This document shows, in pieces, positions 1 through 8,887 of a stretch of 16,396 nucleotides of DNA. The stretch spans positions 1-16,396 of the forward strand of contig JAIXMP010000092.1 in the NCBI GenBank assembly GCA_025677815.1, written 5' to 3'. Both the position numbers and the translations under genes were made by a program. The DNA comes from Phascolomyces articulosus. Lineage: Eukaryota; Mucoromycota; Mucoromycetes; Mucorales; Lichtheimiaceae. The notes under the pieces were generated by a model. It was not told the origin of the DNA, searched no databases, and saw only the letters and a program-made list of their open reading frames with translations. Within the stretch, counting starts at the first letter, position 1. Each line of letters opens with the position of its first letter.

Positions 1-195
1 ACCTATAAGGATATACTTGCTAAACATTAAGACAAATTTTTGGTTAAGGATGATCAAGTTTTCTGCAAAGTTAAAATTGGATCAAAGGTTTAAGAAATCT
101 GATTTGCATTGTTTGCTTGCCATGCTGATATTGTATAACATTATTATATAAGTTTTGGTTATCCTAGTAAGCAGACTGTTTATTAAGATATTAAC
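1..195 (+). pseudogene. Ty3/gypsy pol fragment, region just before integrase (decayed)
   Basis: Reading from base 1 in frame 1, the translation looks like the stretch of a gypsy polyprotein between RNase H and integrase. It has an F-L-V-K-D-D-Q-V-F block, as in the usual 'lly..g..' segment, then an H-x-x-x-F-G-Y-P-S-K-Q-T-V-Y block resembling the start of the integrase zinc-binding (HHCC) domain. Four in-frame stops interrupt it; three (TAA at 28-30, a second TAA and a TGA) fit CAA or CGA origins, as in the other pseudogenes here. The fragment enters from outside the window and loses similarity near 180-200, where the next element begins. The pol sequence resuming after base 1640 starts with a second zinc-domain-like block, so the two parts may not be one simply interrupted element. 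The family call is moderately secure; the exact end is not. Confidence 0.6.
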
Positions 196-1640
196 AATAT
201 TATTTCTATAAAAAATAAAATTTTTAATTAAAATGAAATTGAATTATTATATAATAAAAAAATAAAATATGGATAACAATAATAATTTAAATGAGATACT
301 AAATAATGAAATAAATAAATTAATTGCAGAACAATGGTCATTTTTAGATGAAAATTGGAATATTTTAAATAACAAATATAATCACCGTACAGAAATCAAA
401 GATATAAAAAATAATAATATTAAAATAATAAAAGATGTTTTATTAAATCAATTAGGATATATTCCTGTTTTTTATTTTTTAAATTGTATTTATGGTACTT
501 CAGAATACCCTGGACCATATAAGGAAATCGATAAAGGTTTATTAATATTATATCATATGGTAAGTGGTAAATCAGGTAGAGATATGCATGAATTTATATC
601 ATATACTACATATTATTCATTATATAAAAAATTTTGGCATTCTAATTATAAAAGATTAACAAAAAAAATTGATACAGATTTAAATAAAATGTTTTCAAAT
701 ATAAAAATTAGAATTATATCATCTTTATTAAATAATCCATCATCATTTAAAAACATAACATTATATATTGATGGTCACGATGGAAAAATAAAATATTATG
801 ATCCTGATACAAAAACAAAAGATATAAAATCATATAAATTAGATGGTCCTGGATTAAGAACTCAAATAGTTGTTGATAGTAACCAAATGATTATATATAT
901 ATCTAAAAGTGATAAATGTGGTAAAGGTAGTGATGGAACTATGTTTCTTGAAATGAAATTATATAATAAAATGCATATAGGAGATTGTTTAGCTATGGAT
1001 GGTGGTTATAATTTATATATCAATAAATTTAAAGAAGAAAGTTTAAATAAAGGAAAAGATTTTTCAGATAAAAATTTTGTTTATCCTATAAGAAAAGAAA
1101 ATAATAAAAATTTAACAGCAATAGAATTACAATATAACAAAAGATTTGGTAGTTTTCGTTCTGAAATTGAAAATCAATTTTCTGTATTAGCATCCAAATT
1201 TAATCGATTTAATAATAATACATCAGCAATGCAAATAACAGATATTAAATATTATAATTTATAATTTAAATTAGCTTGTTTATTAAAAAATATTTGGCAA
1301 ATGGTAGATAAATATAAAATTCCATCACAACCTCACCATAAATTATGGTATACAGATAATTTTGAGTTCCCTACAATTGATCGTAAAATAGATATAGTAG
1401 TTACAGATAAAATAACTGTAGATAAAAATTTTAATGAAATGTTATCATTACAAAAAGATATTTTAAAATTAAATATAAATGAAAATATAAATGAAAATAA
1501 TGAAATAGAAAATAGTGATAATGAAGAAGATACTGTAATGGAAGAAGTACAATTAAAACATAAAAAATTAAAAAAAGTTGTAGCAGTTGTTATTCTAAAA
1601 GATAAAAATTAAATTATAATATTTATAATAATTTTTTATA
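196..1640 (+). mobile_element. DNA transposon nested in gypsy remains (approximate limits)
   Basis: Gypsy pol-like coding sequence lies on both sides (before about 195 and after about 1641), while 269-1612 encodes an unrelated DDE transposase. The simplest reading is insertion of a DNA transposon into a gypsy copy. I could not find convincing terminal inverted repeats or a target duplication, because the flanks (196-268 and 1613-1660) are almost pure A/T. The limits are therefore set only by where pol similarity stops and restarts. Confidence 0.5.
269..1612 (+). pseudogene. DDE transposase of the DDE_Tnp_4 / Harbinger-like type, one premature stop
   Basis: The reading frame starts at ATG 269, is open to a TAA at 1262-1264, and continues in the same frame to a TAA at 1610-1612, about 446 residues in all. 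The stop falls inside L-stop-F-K-L-A-C-L-L, one base change from CAA, so 1301-1612 is the C-terminal part and not a separate gene. The catalytic core is recognisable: Asp168 in Y-I-D-G-H, Asp244 in A-M-D-G-G-Y, and Glu299 or Glu301 in F-R-S-E-I-E-N-Q-F. This spacing and motif style match DDE superfamily endonuclease transposases (DDE_Tnp_4). An acidic, Asn-rich stretch lies near 1480-1540. Codon use is extreme (AAT, AAA, TTA), unlike the Merlin and Tc1 genes here, and the gene lacks their many stops. It may be a late arrival or come from a very AT-rich source. If stop readthrough or assembly error applies, it could be a live gene. Confidence 0.75.
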
Positions 1641-2827
1641 CATTATTTAAAATTTATAGATTATGTAATTTTTATAATGACCATAAACAGTGTCCTAATG
1701 TAACTTTGTATAATATCATTAAAAAGCAATAGTGGTAGCCTAATATGAAGGATAATATCTAAGACTAGAATTACAACTATACATAATGTCAACTTAGTAC
1801 CAATGCTGATCAGGGAATTCACCATGCACCTATGAAGCCTTTGGATATCCTTGAGCCATTTGCCTGATGGTATTTGGATTTCATTGGAGAATTACCTCAA
1901 ACCATCAATAGTAATTGGTGGATCCTTATTGCTGTAGACTATGCTACTAATTGGTGCATCACCCAGGCTATACCTGATGCCACTGGTCAAGCCATTGCCA
2001 ATTTTATTTATGAGTCCATTGTTATGCAATTTAGGTATCTAGTAGTAATCCTAATAGATCATAGTAGTAACTTTATGTTGAAAGTGTTGAATTTATATTT
2101 AGGTCATATAAAAATTCATTATAAATTAACCAGTGCATTTCATCTATATAGTAATTCTAAAGTTAAATATACTAATGGCATTATCAAATAAATGATCTGC
2201 AAATATATTAATAGGGCAATCCATTGCTGGGACAAATTTTTATTACAATCTACCTTTTCAAGCAATATATAGAAACACTGAACAAGTAGTACTAGTCCTT
2301 TTTATATAGTTTATAGTATTGAGCCCAAGTTGCCTGGTGATATTTTCTATCCAATGATCATTGAAAACCTAGATCAATCCTAAGACCCTGATACTATAGT
2401 TGAACTATATAAACCTAAATTACTTCATTTACAAGAGGCTCAGGCAGATGCTGCTGAATGATTGCATGTAAATGTAAAAAAAGATAAGGCCATTTGGGGT
2501 GCTATATTAAAACATTAAGTTTTTTCTGTTGGTGACTATATACTTATAAGGCATAAACAAAAACTTAGTCTTGAGTTTAATTAGAAGTGCCCATATGTTA
2601 TTTTTGATTGAAATCTAGATCATGATATATACAAAATCAAGGATCTTCATAGAAAAGAATATAGATCATAGGTATATACAGATCACCTGCATCCCATCTA
2701 TACTAAGCTATCATCCCTACCTACTACCCCTTGGTATAATCCTGTTGCTGCTTATACTGCTACCTATGAATTTTATAATCATACTGCCAGTCTATCCACT
2801 TTAGCATTGGTCAGAGACAACCAATAG
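1641..2827 (+). pseudogene. Ty3/gypsy integrase and pol C-terminus (RIP-damaged)
   Basis: One uninterrupted frame, broken only by stops and never by a frameshift, gives the 3' part of a gypsy pol gene. It starts with part of the HHCC zinc domain (V-T-L-Y-N-I-I-K-K-Q-stop-W-stop-P-N-M; C-Q-L near 1786). The integrase core follows: first Asp at 1877-1879 in W-Y-L-D-F-I-G, second Asp at 2057-2059 in L-I-D-H-S-S-N-F. The expected Glu, 35 residues later at 2165-2167, reads Lys (AAA), a G->A change in TpG context. A C-terminal module and a Y-T-D-H-L-H-P block follow; the latter matches the intact pol end at the right edge of the window (T-D-R-L-R-P). Stops such as TAA, TAG and TGA are all compatible with CAA, CAG, CGA or TGG. 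It ends at the polypurine tract. The element is dead. Confidence 0.88.
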
Positions 2828-2830
2828 TTT

Positions 2831-2843
2831 AGGGAGGAGGTAT
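2831..2843 (+). other. Polypurine tract of the left gypsy element
   Basis: A purine run, AGGGAGGAGG followed by TAT, lies immediately after the pol frame and directly before TGTCATAACC. The same arrangement (GGGGAGGATAT then TGTCATAGC) occurs on the minus strand at 16240-16250. This is where plus-strand DNA synthesis is primed in LTR retrotransposons, and it fixes the LTR start at 2844. Confidence 0.75.
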
Positions 2844-3952
2844 TGTCATAACCTTTGATTAGATATTTTTAATACTAATTCATTTAATTTTATTACTGCA
2901 CATATAATGCACTTTGATTACTATACTTCTTTATTTATATAGAGCATAGCTGCAGCTACATCCTTTTGTATTATATTATCCATTATTTCTATATTATATC
3001 ATTATCATCTGTAGCCATTATCATTATTATTAGTCACATTATTATCCTGAACAATATTATCATTATATACAGTAGTTTTAGAAAAGATATAAATACTGGA
3101 ACATTTTATTAAAATAAAGGATATCTTTTATCTATCTTATTATCTTATATATACCTTCACAGTTCTCTTCCTTCATGGCTATATTTTCTTTTTATAGTTG
3201 TTATGGCAGAATTATCTGTGTTACCCTTTTCCTTTTTTTTGGATACTTCTTGTACAATTATTTTATATCTAAAAATAACCATCTTTAATAACTCTTCTGT
3301 ATACTTCTTGCTGGGTACATTATTACATCATAACTATTATCAGCGTCATTGCTAAGATATGTAGCATCTATCATTACTATTTTTAATATTAACATCATTG
3401 CCAAGAAATGAAGTATTACTAGCAACTATCCATATTATTAGTATTATCTATCATAACCAGAAAACATATAAATATCCCCTCATCATTAAATAATAAAAAA
3501 TCATCTTTACATTCTCTTAAAATATCTTATTATCTTTATTATTCCTATTGGCTATGGTATTATCTGCCAAAAATGTTGTATTTTTTATAAGTTGAAACTA
3601 TAAAGATAAAACTATACAGAGAGAACCACAAAGAGAGAATATAACCACATAGGTAATAACAACACAGGTAAATAACCACACAGAATAACCATGAAGGAAG
3701 AGAACCGCGAAGGTATATATGAGATAATAAGATAGATAGAAGATGTCCTTTATTTTTAATAAAATGATCTAATATTTATATCTTTTCTAAAACTACTGCA
3801 GATAATGATGATAATATAATTATAAAAGGAAAGGGGAACTGTGACTGATAAAGAGGTATGCTGTGGTTATGACGAAGCATAAAGAAGTACAATGTAGCTG
3901 CAGTAAAAGATGTAATATTGGTATTAAAAATACCTAACTAATAGTTATGACA
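2844..3952 (+). mobile_element. Composite gypsy LTR-like structure with long inverted arms
   Basis: The structure begins with TGTCATAACC right after the polypurine tract and ends with its inverse, GTTATGACA, near 3952. The left arm (2844-3198) and right arm (about 3573-3952) are inverted copies of each other. Shared blocks, read in left-arm orientation, include ATATTTTTAATAC, TGCAGCTACAT, TAGTTTTAGAAAAGATATAAATA and GTTCTCTTCCTTCATGG. The core (3199-3572) is the same sequence as the minus-strand LTR at 15822-16239, read in the opposite direction, with C->T and G->A differences. The right LTR's last 30 or so bases match the outer end of the right arm. It may be one LTR grown by an inverted duplication, or LTRs nested in one another. 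Solo-LTR recombination and foldback insertion are alternatives. Confidence 0.65.
3199..3572 (+). repeat. LTR core shared with the right-hand gypsy LTR
   Basis: Starting at TGTTATGGCAGAATTATC and ending at TCTGCCAAAAAT, this segment aligns along its length with the reverse complement of 16239 down to about 15864. Differences are largely CpG or CpA turned to TpG or TpA here, for example ATTATCGGTG against ATTATCTGTG. It lacks the last 40 or so bases of the right-hand LTR at this point; similar bases reappear at 3920-3955 after the inverted arm. Confidence 0.75.
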
Positions 3953-3963
3953 ACAGTTATAAC

Positions 3964-3967
3964 AAAA
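3964..3967 (-). terminator. Likely Pol III terminator (T4) of tRNA-Gln
   Basis: On the minus strand this is the first TTTT run after the tRNA-Gln 3' end, about 35 bases downstream. The gypsy-type LTR structure ends 9-12 bases beyond it. RNA polymerase III stops at such runs. Confidence 0.5.
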
Positions 3968-4001
3968 TAAGACAAACTTCTAGGTTATATTATAAATATT
4001 A

Positions 4002-4073
4002 AGGTCCTCCCGAGAATCGAACTCAGATTGCAGGATTCAAAGTCCTGAGTGCTAACCATTACACCAGAGGACC
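4002..4073 (-). tRNA. tRNA-Gln (anticodon TTG)
   Basis: On the minus strand the gene folds into a full cloverleaf. The acceptor GGTCCTC pairs with GAGGACC over 7 of 7 bases. The D stem is GTGT/GCAC, the anticodon stem CAGGA/TCCTG encloses CTTTGAA with anticodon TTG, and the T stem CTGAG/CTCGG encloses TTCGATT with one G-T pair. The discriminator base is T. There is no intron. It decodes CAA. Its arms are perfectly paired inside heavily mutated DNA, so it is probably functional. Family C repeats begin 11 bp from its 5' end, and the gypsy LTR structure ends about 50 bp past its 3' end. Confidence 0.97.
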
Positions 4074-4084
4074 TTCGATAGTAT

Positions 4085-4771
4085 TGTCGCGTCTGAGACG
4101 AATTTTGAAAGAAATTCGTCATCAGCTGGTCACGTGACTTCAAGACGACGATTCAAACCCAAGAACCCAGGTCGACCAACCAGATCGCGTCAGTGAAATG
4201 TTTCTCCTGAAGGTTTATCCATGGATGGATAGGTTGATCAACCATCCCGTTTTTGATGATCCCCATCTATCCCTACGTTGTGTGTCCCCTCGTCGCCCTG
4301 GATGATCATAACTACATCGCCTATGGATATTTTCTTAACAATAATGGATGTAGTGTTCTCTACATAATAATAATTATATCATAATTATTATTATTTATTT
4401 TTATGTTTTTATCCAACCCTCATTTGATCATCCTCTTATGTTTATTATATTGTCCCTCATTATGCTCTCTCATTATTTTATGTATTGTATATCATTGCCT
4501 TATTTTTATTTCCATATTTACTTTTATTAATTTAGTGTCGCATAAATATATAAAGGCAACGAATGTTGCATAAAATAAAGAGAAAACTAACTAACGAATC
4601 AATTATCTGCTTATATATATTACCATTGATCCACTTTATCTTTAATCATTTCCCTTGTGTTTTATCCTTGATTCTGGTTTCGTGGTATCTACCAAAGAAT
4701 CTTGGTCTGGTCATAATCATTTATACTTATAAGTGCGGCGATAGCGAAAAGAATTCACAATGGATCTGACA
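4085..4771 (+). mobile_element. LTR-like repeat C, copy 1 (best preserved, next to tRNA-Gln)
   Basis: This 687-bp unit starts TGTCGCGTCTGAGACG and ends GATCTGACA, so it has TG..CA ends. It is flanked by GTAT at 4081-4084 and GTAT at 4772-4775, a possible 4-bp target duplication. Near its start a hairpin, GACGAATTT then AAATTCGTC, encloses a short loop. The copy keeps many CpG and CpA sites that copies 2 and 3 have lost. No gag or pol is present, so it reads as a solo LTR. An open frame at 4563-4769 lies wholly inside the repeat and is not conserved in copy 2, so I do not call it a gene. Its start is 11 bp from the mature 5' end of tRNA-Gln, pointing away from the tRNA. Confidence 0.7.
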
Positions 4772-4775
4772 GTAT

Positions 4776-5457
4776 TATCGCGTCTAAGATGAATTTTGAA
4801 AGAAATTCATCCTCAGCTGGTCACGTGACTTCAAGATGATGATTCAAACCTAAGAACCTAGGTTGACCAACTAGATCACATTAGTGAAATGTTTCTCCTA
4901 AAGGTTTATCTATAGATAGATAGGTTGATCAACTATCTTATTTTTAATAATCCCTATCTATCCCTATATTATATTATCCCCTTATCACCCTAGATAATTA
5001 TAACTATATTATCTATAGATATTTTCTTAATAATAATAGAAGTAGTATTCTCTACATAATAATAATTATATTGTAATTATTATTATTTATTTTTATGTTT
5101 TTATCTAACCCTTATTTAATTATCCTCTTATATTTATTATATTGTCCCTCATTATGCTCTCTTATTATTTTATGTATTATATATCATTGCCTTATATTTA
5201 TTTCCATATTTACTTTTATTAATTTATTATTATGTAAATATATAAAGGCAATAAATGTTATATAAAATAAAAGAAACTAATTAAAAATTATCTACTTATA
5301 TACATTACCATTAATCCACTTTATCTTTAAATTATTTCCCTTATATTTTATCCTCAATTCTAGTTTTATAGTATCTACTAAAGAATCTTAGTCTGGTCAT
5401 AATGATTTATACTTGCAAGTATAGTGATAGTAAAAAGAATTTATAATAGATCTGACA
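4776..5457 (+). mobile_element. LTR-like repeat C, copy 2 (strongly RIP-mutated)
   Basis: This is a head-to-tail repeat of copy 1 at a period of about 691 bp, starting TATCGCGTCTAAGATG and ending TCTGACA. Compared with copy 1 almost every difference is C->T or G->A: AACCCAAG to AACCTAAG, CCAGATCGCGTCAG to CTAGATCACATTAG, TCCATGGATGG to TCTATAGATAG. The same TG..CA-type limits and a GTAT / GTTT spacer support repeated insertion at one target, or unequal exchange. Confidence 0.7.
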
Positions 5458-5461
5458 GTTT

Positions 5462-5523
5462 TATTATATTTGAGATAAATTTTAAAAGAAATTTATTATT
5501 AGTTAGTCATATAACTTTAAGAT
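5462..5523 (+). repeat. LTR-like repeat C, copy 3 (5' fragment)
   Basis: This fragment carries the first 60 or so bases of repeat C after the GTTT spacer (ATTTGAGATAAATTTTAAAAGAAATT in place of the C1 start), with every CpG and most CpA sites lost. Similarity ends near 5523, where an unrelated sequence with the inverted pair GAGTCTT / AAGACTC begins. Confidence 0.6.
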
Positions 5524-6274
5524 ATTGAGTCTTAATTAAGGCTTTGCTGAAGACTCTATATCATTATTTGAGGGAGTACTAATGTAGATTGTGTTATAAT
5601 TTTTTCTCTATTTATTTCAAAGTTACAGAGTAAAAAATAATAATAATATTTATATATATATATATAGAAAGATATAAATATAATACTAACTGCTAAATAT
5701 ATATAATATTAATAATAAGAAAGGAAAGAAAAGAAAAGGGGGGATTATATATATTATAGGTACCTACCCTCTAACTCTTTATCATATGATGGAATGGAGT
5801 TGAAAATATATATATATATATAGTCTAATATAGAAAGAGTTTGTATATAAAATTTGGTGGCTTTTCAATAAACAGTTCTAGAGATATAAGCAATTAATAA
5901 TAGGGACTATTTATTTTTTTTATTAAGAAAAAAATAATAAGTTTTATATTTTACTAAAAAAAAAAATTAATAATTTTATTTTTATTTTATATATAAAAAA
6001 AGGGCATATAAAATAATTGTAGTAAATATAAAAAAGATAGAAAAATAGATAGAGTAAATAAAAGTATAAAATATATATAGTTTTACTATAGAGATAGAAC
6101 TAAAAAGAAGAAAAATATAAGGTAGGTAAAAAAAATATTAACAAAAAAGCTTGAGTAAAAAAATCAACTATTGTAAATATCTTCTTATATATGGCAGAAG
6201 ATATTCACTATAATAGATTAAAGTTAATAAATCAAATTTATATAAAAATAGAAATAAAGAAAATATAATAAACT
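5524..6274. other. Low-complexity AT-rich stretch, no gene seen
   Basis: The stretch has TA dinucleotide runs near 5650-5667 and 5809-5822, A-tracts, and a purine block around 5718-5741. A hairpin forms from AATATCTTC (about 6176-6184) and GAAGATATT (6197-6205). TTTGAGGGAGTAC near 5569 looks like a Copia-type polypurine tract followed by TGTAGATTGTG, but I found no second LTR or coding sequence to back that up. Confidence 0.5.
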
Positions 6275-6549
6275 TTACCTAATATTTAATTCCAACTCAT
6301 TAGATTCTAAATCTGAATCTAAATTAATATACTTAAGTAATCTATTATCTCTATAGCTTATAAGATCAAAAAAACTAATACTCTCTTGGTTATTCCCCTA
6401 TTCAGTCTCTTATTGTCTATATTATATATAATTACTAGGAGCTCAAGTTGGTAAATTACTTGTTACTTCCTCTATTATACTATTAATATCAGAGGAAATA
6501 TCTTCCTCAAATTAAATATCCCTTAATCTACCTAATAGAGTACTCTATA
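6275..6549 (-). pseudogene. Unrecognised gene remnant, single exon of a RIP-damaged gene
   Basis: Read on the minus strand, an exon seems to start after a good 3' splice site (poly-T then ACAG, AG at 6550-6551). One frame then runs to TAA at 6275-6277. It gives a coherent acidic, Ser/Asn-rich peptide with blocks such as F-E-E-D-I-S-S-D-I-N-S-I-I-E-E-V and N-L-D-S-D-L-E-S-N-E-L-E-L. The internal stops (TAG, TAA, TGA, TAA, TAA, TAG) could all come from CAA, CAG or CGA. I recognise no domain; low-complexity acidic tails like this are common in transposon-encoded proteins. The final AGGTAAAG could instead be a splice donor, making this an internal exon. Upstream exons were not found. Confidence 0.4.
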
Positions 6550-7109
6550 CTGTAAAAAAAGGGGTATATCACCAGAATTTCATTATTATGATACACTATT
6601 GATATTTCTAATAATTATAAAAATTTCATCAGAATATCAATAGTTTCTTAATATTCAAACTGTTATGAAATATCATGAGAATCTTATAAATTATAAAGTC
6701 TACCATTTTTTTTTATGCAAAATTTATAATAGTTAAACCTAAACTATAACACATTATGGCCAAATAATATGAAGCCAGTCATATTAATAAATTATATAAT
6801 TATTATTTTTAGTCAGAAATAATCTTTATATCTTTTTATCTCTATCTTGAGAGGGCATTGATAAAAAAAACCATATTGAAAGGATCAATAACTTGATATT
6901 TTTAGCATTTTTAAATTTAAATGAAGTATAATTTAACTTATTCATTACTTAATCAAAAACGATTACACTATAGAAAGAGATATGCAAAATATGTAAAATG
7001 TGATCATAAACCCTATAAAACAATAGTAAAAGTTTTTATTCCTATTTATATTATTCTAATATAAAAAAAAACAATAAGAAATTACAAGTTAATAAAAAAA
7101 AAAGGTTTA
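6550..7109. other. AT-rich spacer with a hairpin, no gene assigned
   Basis: An inverted repeat stands out: ACTATTGATATTTCT at 6595-6609 against AGAATATCAATAGT at 6631-6644, with a loop of about 21 bases. Otherwise the stretch is A/T-rich with poly-A runs. A short plus-strand open patch around 6955-7030 (K-R-L-H-Y-R-K-R-Y-A-K-Y) is too short to call. Confidence 0.45.
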
Positions 7110-7916
7110 TTAAAAAATAGGACAGTTTCTAACTTCCTCCTATACTTCTTCATAGGTTGTCTCCTCATTACTCCACTTATCATCATCTGAGCTACTCTCA
7201 TACTCTACTGGCTCAGGAATCTTCACTTCCTTTTTCTCCTCCTCATTTTTCTCCTCCTCCATATTATCATTATCATCACACCATTCAAAAGATAGTGTCA
7301 GTTGGCTATAACTACCACACCTAAAGGCCTAGAGCTTGGCAAACGGACTATAGGTGTATGCACCCTTTCTCCTATAATGTAAAATATATAGCAACTTGAT
7401 TTAGGACATGCTATCTCAATTTATTAATATAAACCATCACATATACCACTTTCTTACTAAGTAACAGACCAAAGAAGGATTGTCATCAAATGTGCCAGCA
7501 GTGAACTTTTACCAAACATGAGGTTTATACAGATTATTCTTTAATAATGGCTTGATGCTTTTTATTGTCATGTTAATAATAGTAATAATTAATAATAATA
7601 ATAATGGTTCTACTTACAGTTTACAGTGCGTCTGCTTCAAAACTTCATCTATCTACTCTATGTAACCATTAAGATGTTCAGGATTATCTGATATAAGAGG
7701 GGGGTTAGAGCTATTATTTTTAAGTTAAATATATATAATAATTAAAATATGAGATATAACATGTAAAAAAGCTCAATGTATAGATAAATGTTATTGAACA
7801 TACATAGAGGATGGTAGTGAGTCTATTGATTCTAAATCTTTGGTCATCTAATCATCAGGTCAGTGACGTTTGACAGATGGGTTCATTTTTATGTTGGTGA
7901 TATTAGTTGGTAGCAT
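7110..7916 (-). pseudogene. Unrecognised three-exon gene, RIP-inactivated
   Basis: The frame starts at ATG 7916-7914 on the minus strand. The exons are 7916-7804, 7710-7618 and 7557-7110, joined by introns of 93 bp (GTATGT..AG) and 60 bp (GTAAGT..AG). The phases match at both joins, which strongly supports a real eukaryotic gene of 217 codons plus TAA. Blocks include D-N-P-E-H-L-N-G-Y-I-E, F-T-A-G-T-F-D-D-N-P-S-L-V-C-Y-L-V-R-K-W-Y-M, and an acidic C-terminus (M-E-E-E-K-N-E-E-E-K-K; Y-E-S-S-S-D-D-D-K-W). Nine in-frame stops are all compatible with CAA, CAG or CGA origins, and there is no frameshift. I do not recognise the family. The divergent pseudogene at 8123-8887 lies 206 bp away, so the two may come from one element or be neighbouring genes. 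Confidence 0.65.
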
Positions 7917-8122
7917 TGTTGTATCAGAGAGAAATTAATTAATAAAAAGAATAAAAGAAGACAAGATAAGTCAACAAGACCTGAAAATAATGAACTGAAG
8001 TTTATTAAGATAAAAAATAATCTCTCTATTTATAAGAAAGTGCTCATTATAGATGGACTATTACAACTTACACATTATAGTATAATATTAGAATATAGAT
8101 TACATCATTTAGATTACGTGTT

Positions 8123-8887
8123 ATGAGGACAGTATATTTAAGTAGACTATGAATGATATCATTAGAAGGATTGCATGATCCAGCATAATTAACAATATGT
8201 AAAAGAGGATGGTGCAATACTGTGTATAACATAAGTAATTATCCAAATAGAATCACCATACAAGTGAGATATAGGGTAAATGACAGTAATAATAATAATA
8301 ATAATGAAGAATTATTTTTATTATAAAGCTATTATATGTTGGATACAACAAATGGACTTCTTAGTAATATCATAACAAATAGAAAGGGTACATTTGAAAG
8401 AACATATATGAAGCACTTCCTTGAACAAGCTGATGCTTGTGATTATATTAACACCAGCACTGCTTCCTATATCAATAATAACTAAGTTAAATTCCTCTAT
8501 TATTTGGTAAACACCTTATCTATAGCAGCAGTGACCATACAAGTTAATACAATAGAAAACTTTGATATCTGTGAGTACATTAGTACCTCTATATTAGCTC
8601 AACACACAAATGGCTCTGAACCCTTATCACCCAACACTATTCCACTTATAACTAAAAACTCTCCCAAATATAAACTTCTATATAACTACTATAATGCTTT
8701 ACTTAAATAGGGATCTATCCTAATATAACTGCTACAGTGATTCTCCTTATAAAAATGCATTATTACCAAATATAGAAATACCTATAGACCAATGAGATTC
8801 GTAGAATTCAATAAACATAATTTCAAACTCAGTTGACTTAGTAAAAAATAGAGAAAGAAGGAAAAGTATAATTTTTTGAAAAATTAG
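8123..8887 (+). pseudogene. Unrecognised gene, RIP-inactivated, no frameshift
   Basis: A single frame runs from ATG 8123 to TAG 8885-8887, 254 codons, interrupted by about ten stops (first TGA at 8150), each one base from CAA, CAG or CGA. The longest clean piece is 8486-8707. Recognisable blocks include H-D-P-A, a poly-Asn run after V-N-D-S, G-T-F-E-R-T-Y-M-K-H-F-L-E-Q-A-D-A-C, and a basic end (K-K-stop-R-K-K-E-K). The start could lie further upstream, since the frame continues back to a TAG at 8096. I know of no matching family. It could be a transposon gene or a host gene duplicated and then mutated. It is divergent from the gene at 7110-7916, across a short A/T-rich interval that may have held both promoters. 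Confidence 0.5.

Noticed and set aside
1301..1612. Separate 103-codon gene
   Set aside because: It is in the same frame as the upstream transposase, separated by one TAA with coding-like sequence in between; it is that protein's C-terminus.
2622..2804. Open frame of 60 codons on the plus strand
   Set aside because: It lies in a different frame over the 3' end of the gypsy pol pseudogene, whose own frame shows clear homology to the right-edge pol end.
4140..4215. Pol III A/B boxes in the minus strand of repeat C (TTTGAATCGTCG resembling a B box), making it a SINE
   Set aside because: The box-like pieces are too close together and no tRNA-like fold forms; TG..CA ends and a possible target duplication favour an LTR.
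4563..4769. Open frame of 68 codons on the plus strand
   Set aside because: It is entirely inside LTR-like repeat C and is not kept open in copy 2, so it is not coding.
5565..5640. Copia-type polypurine tract and LTR start (TTTGAGGGAGTAC then TGTAGATTGTG)
   Set aside because: No matching second LTR, LTR end or Copia coding sequence was found; the resemblance rests on a dozen bases.
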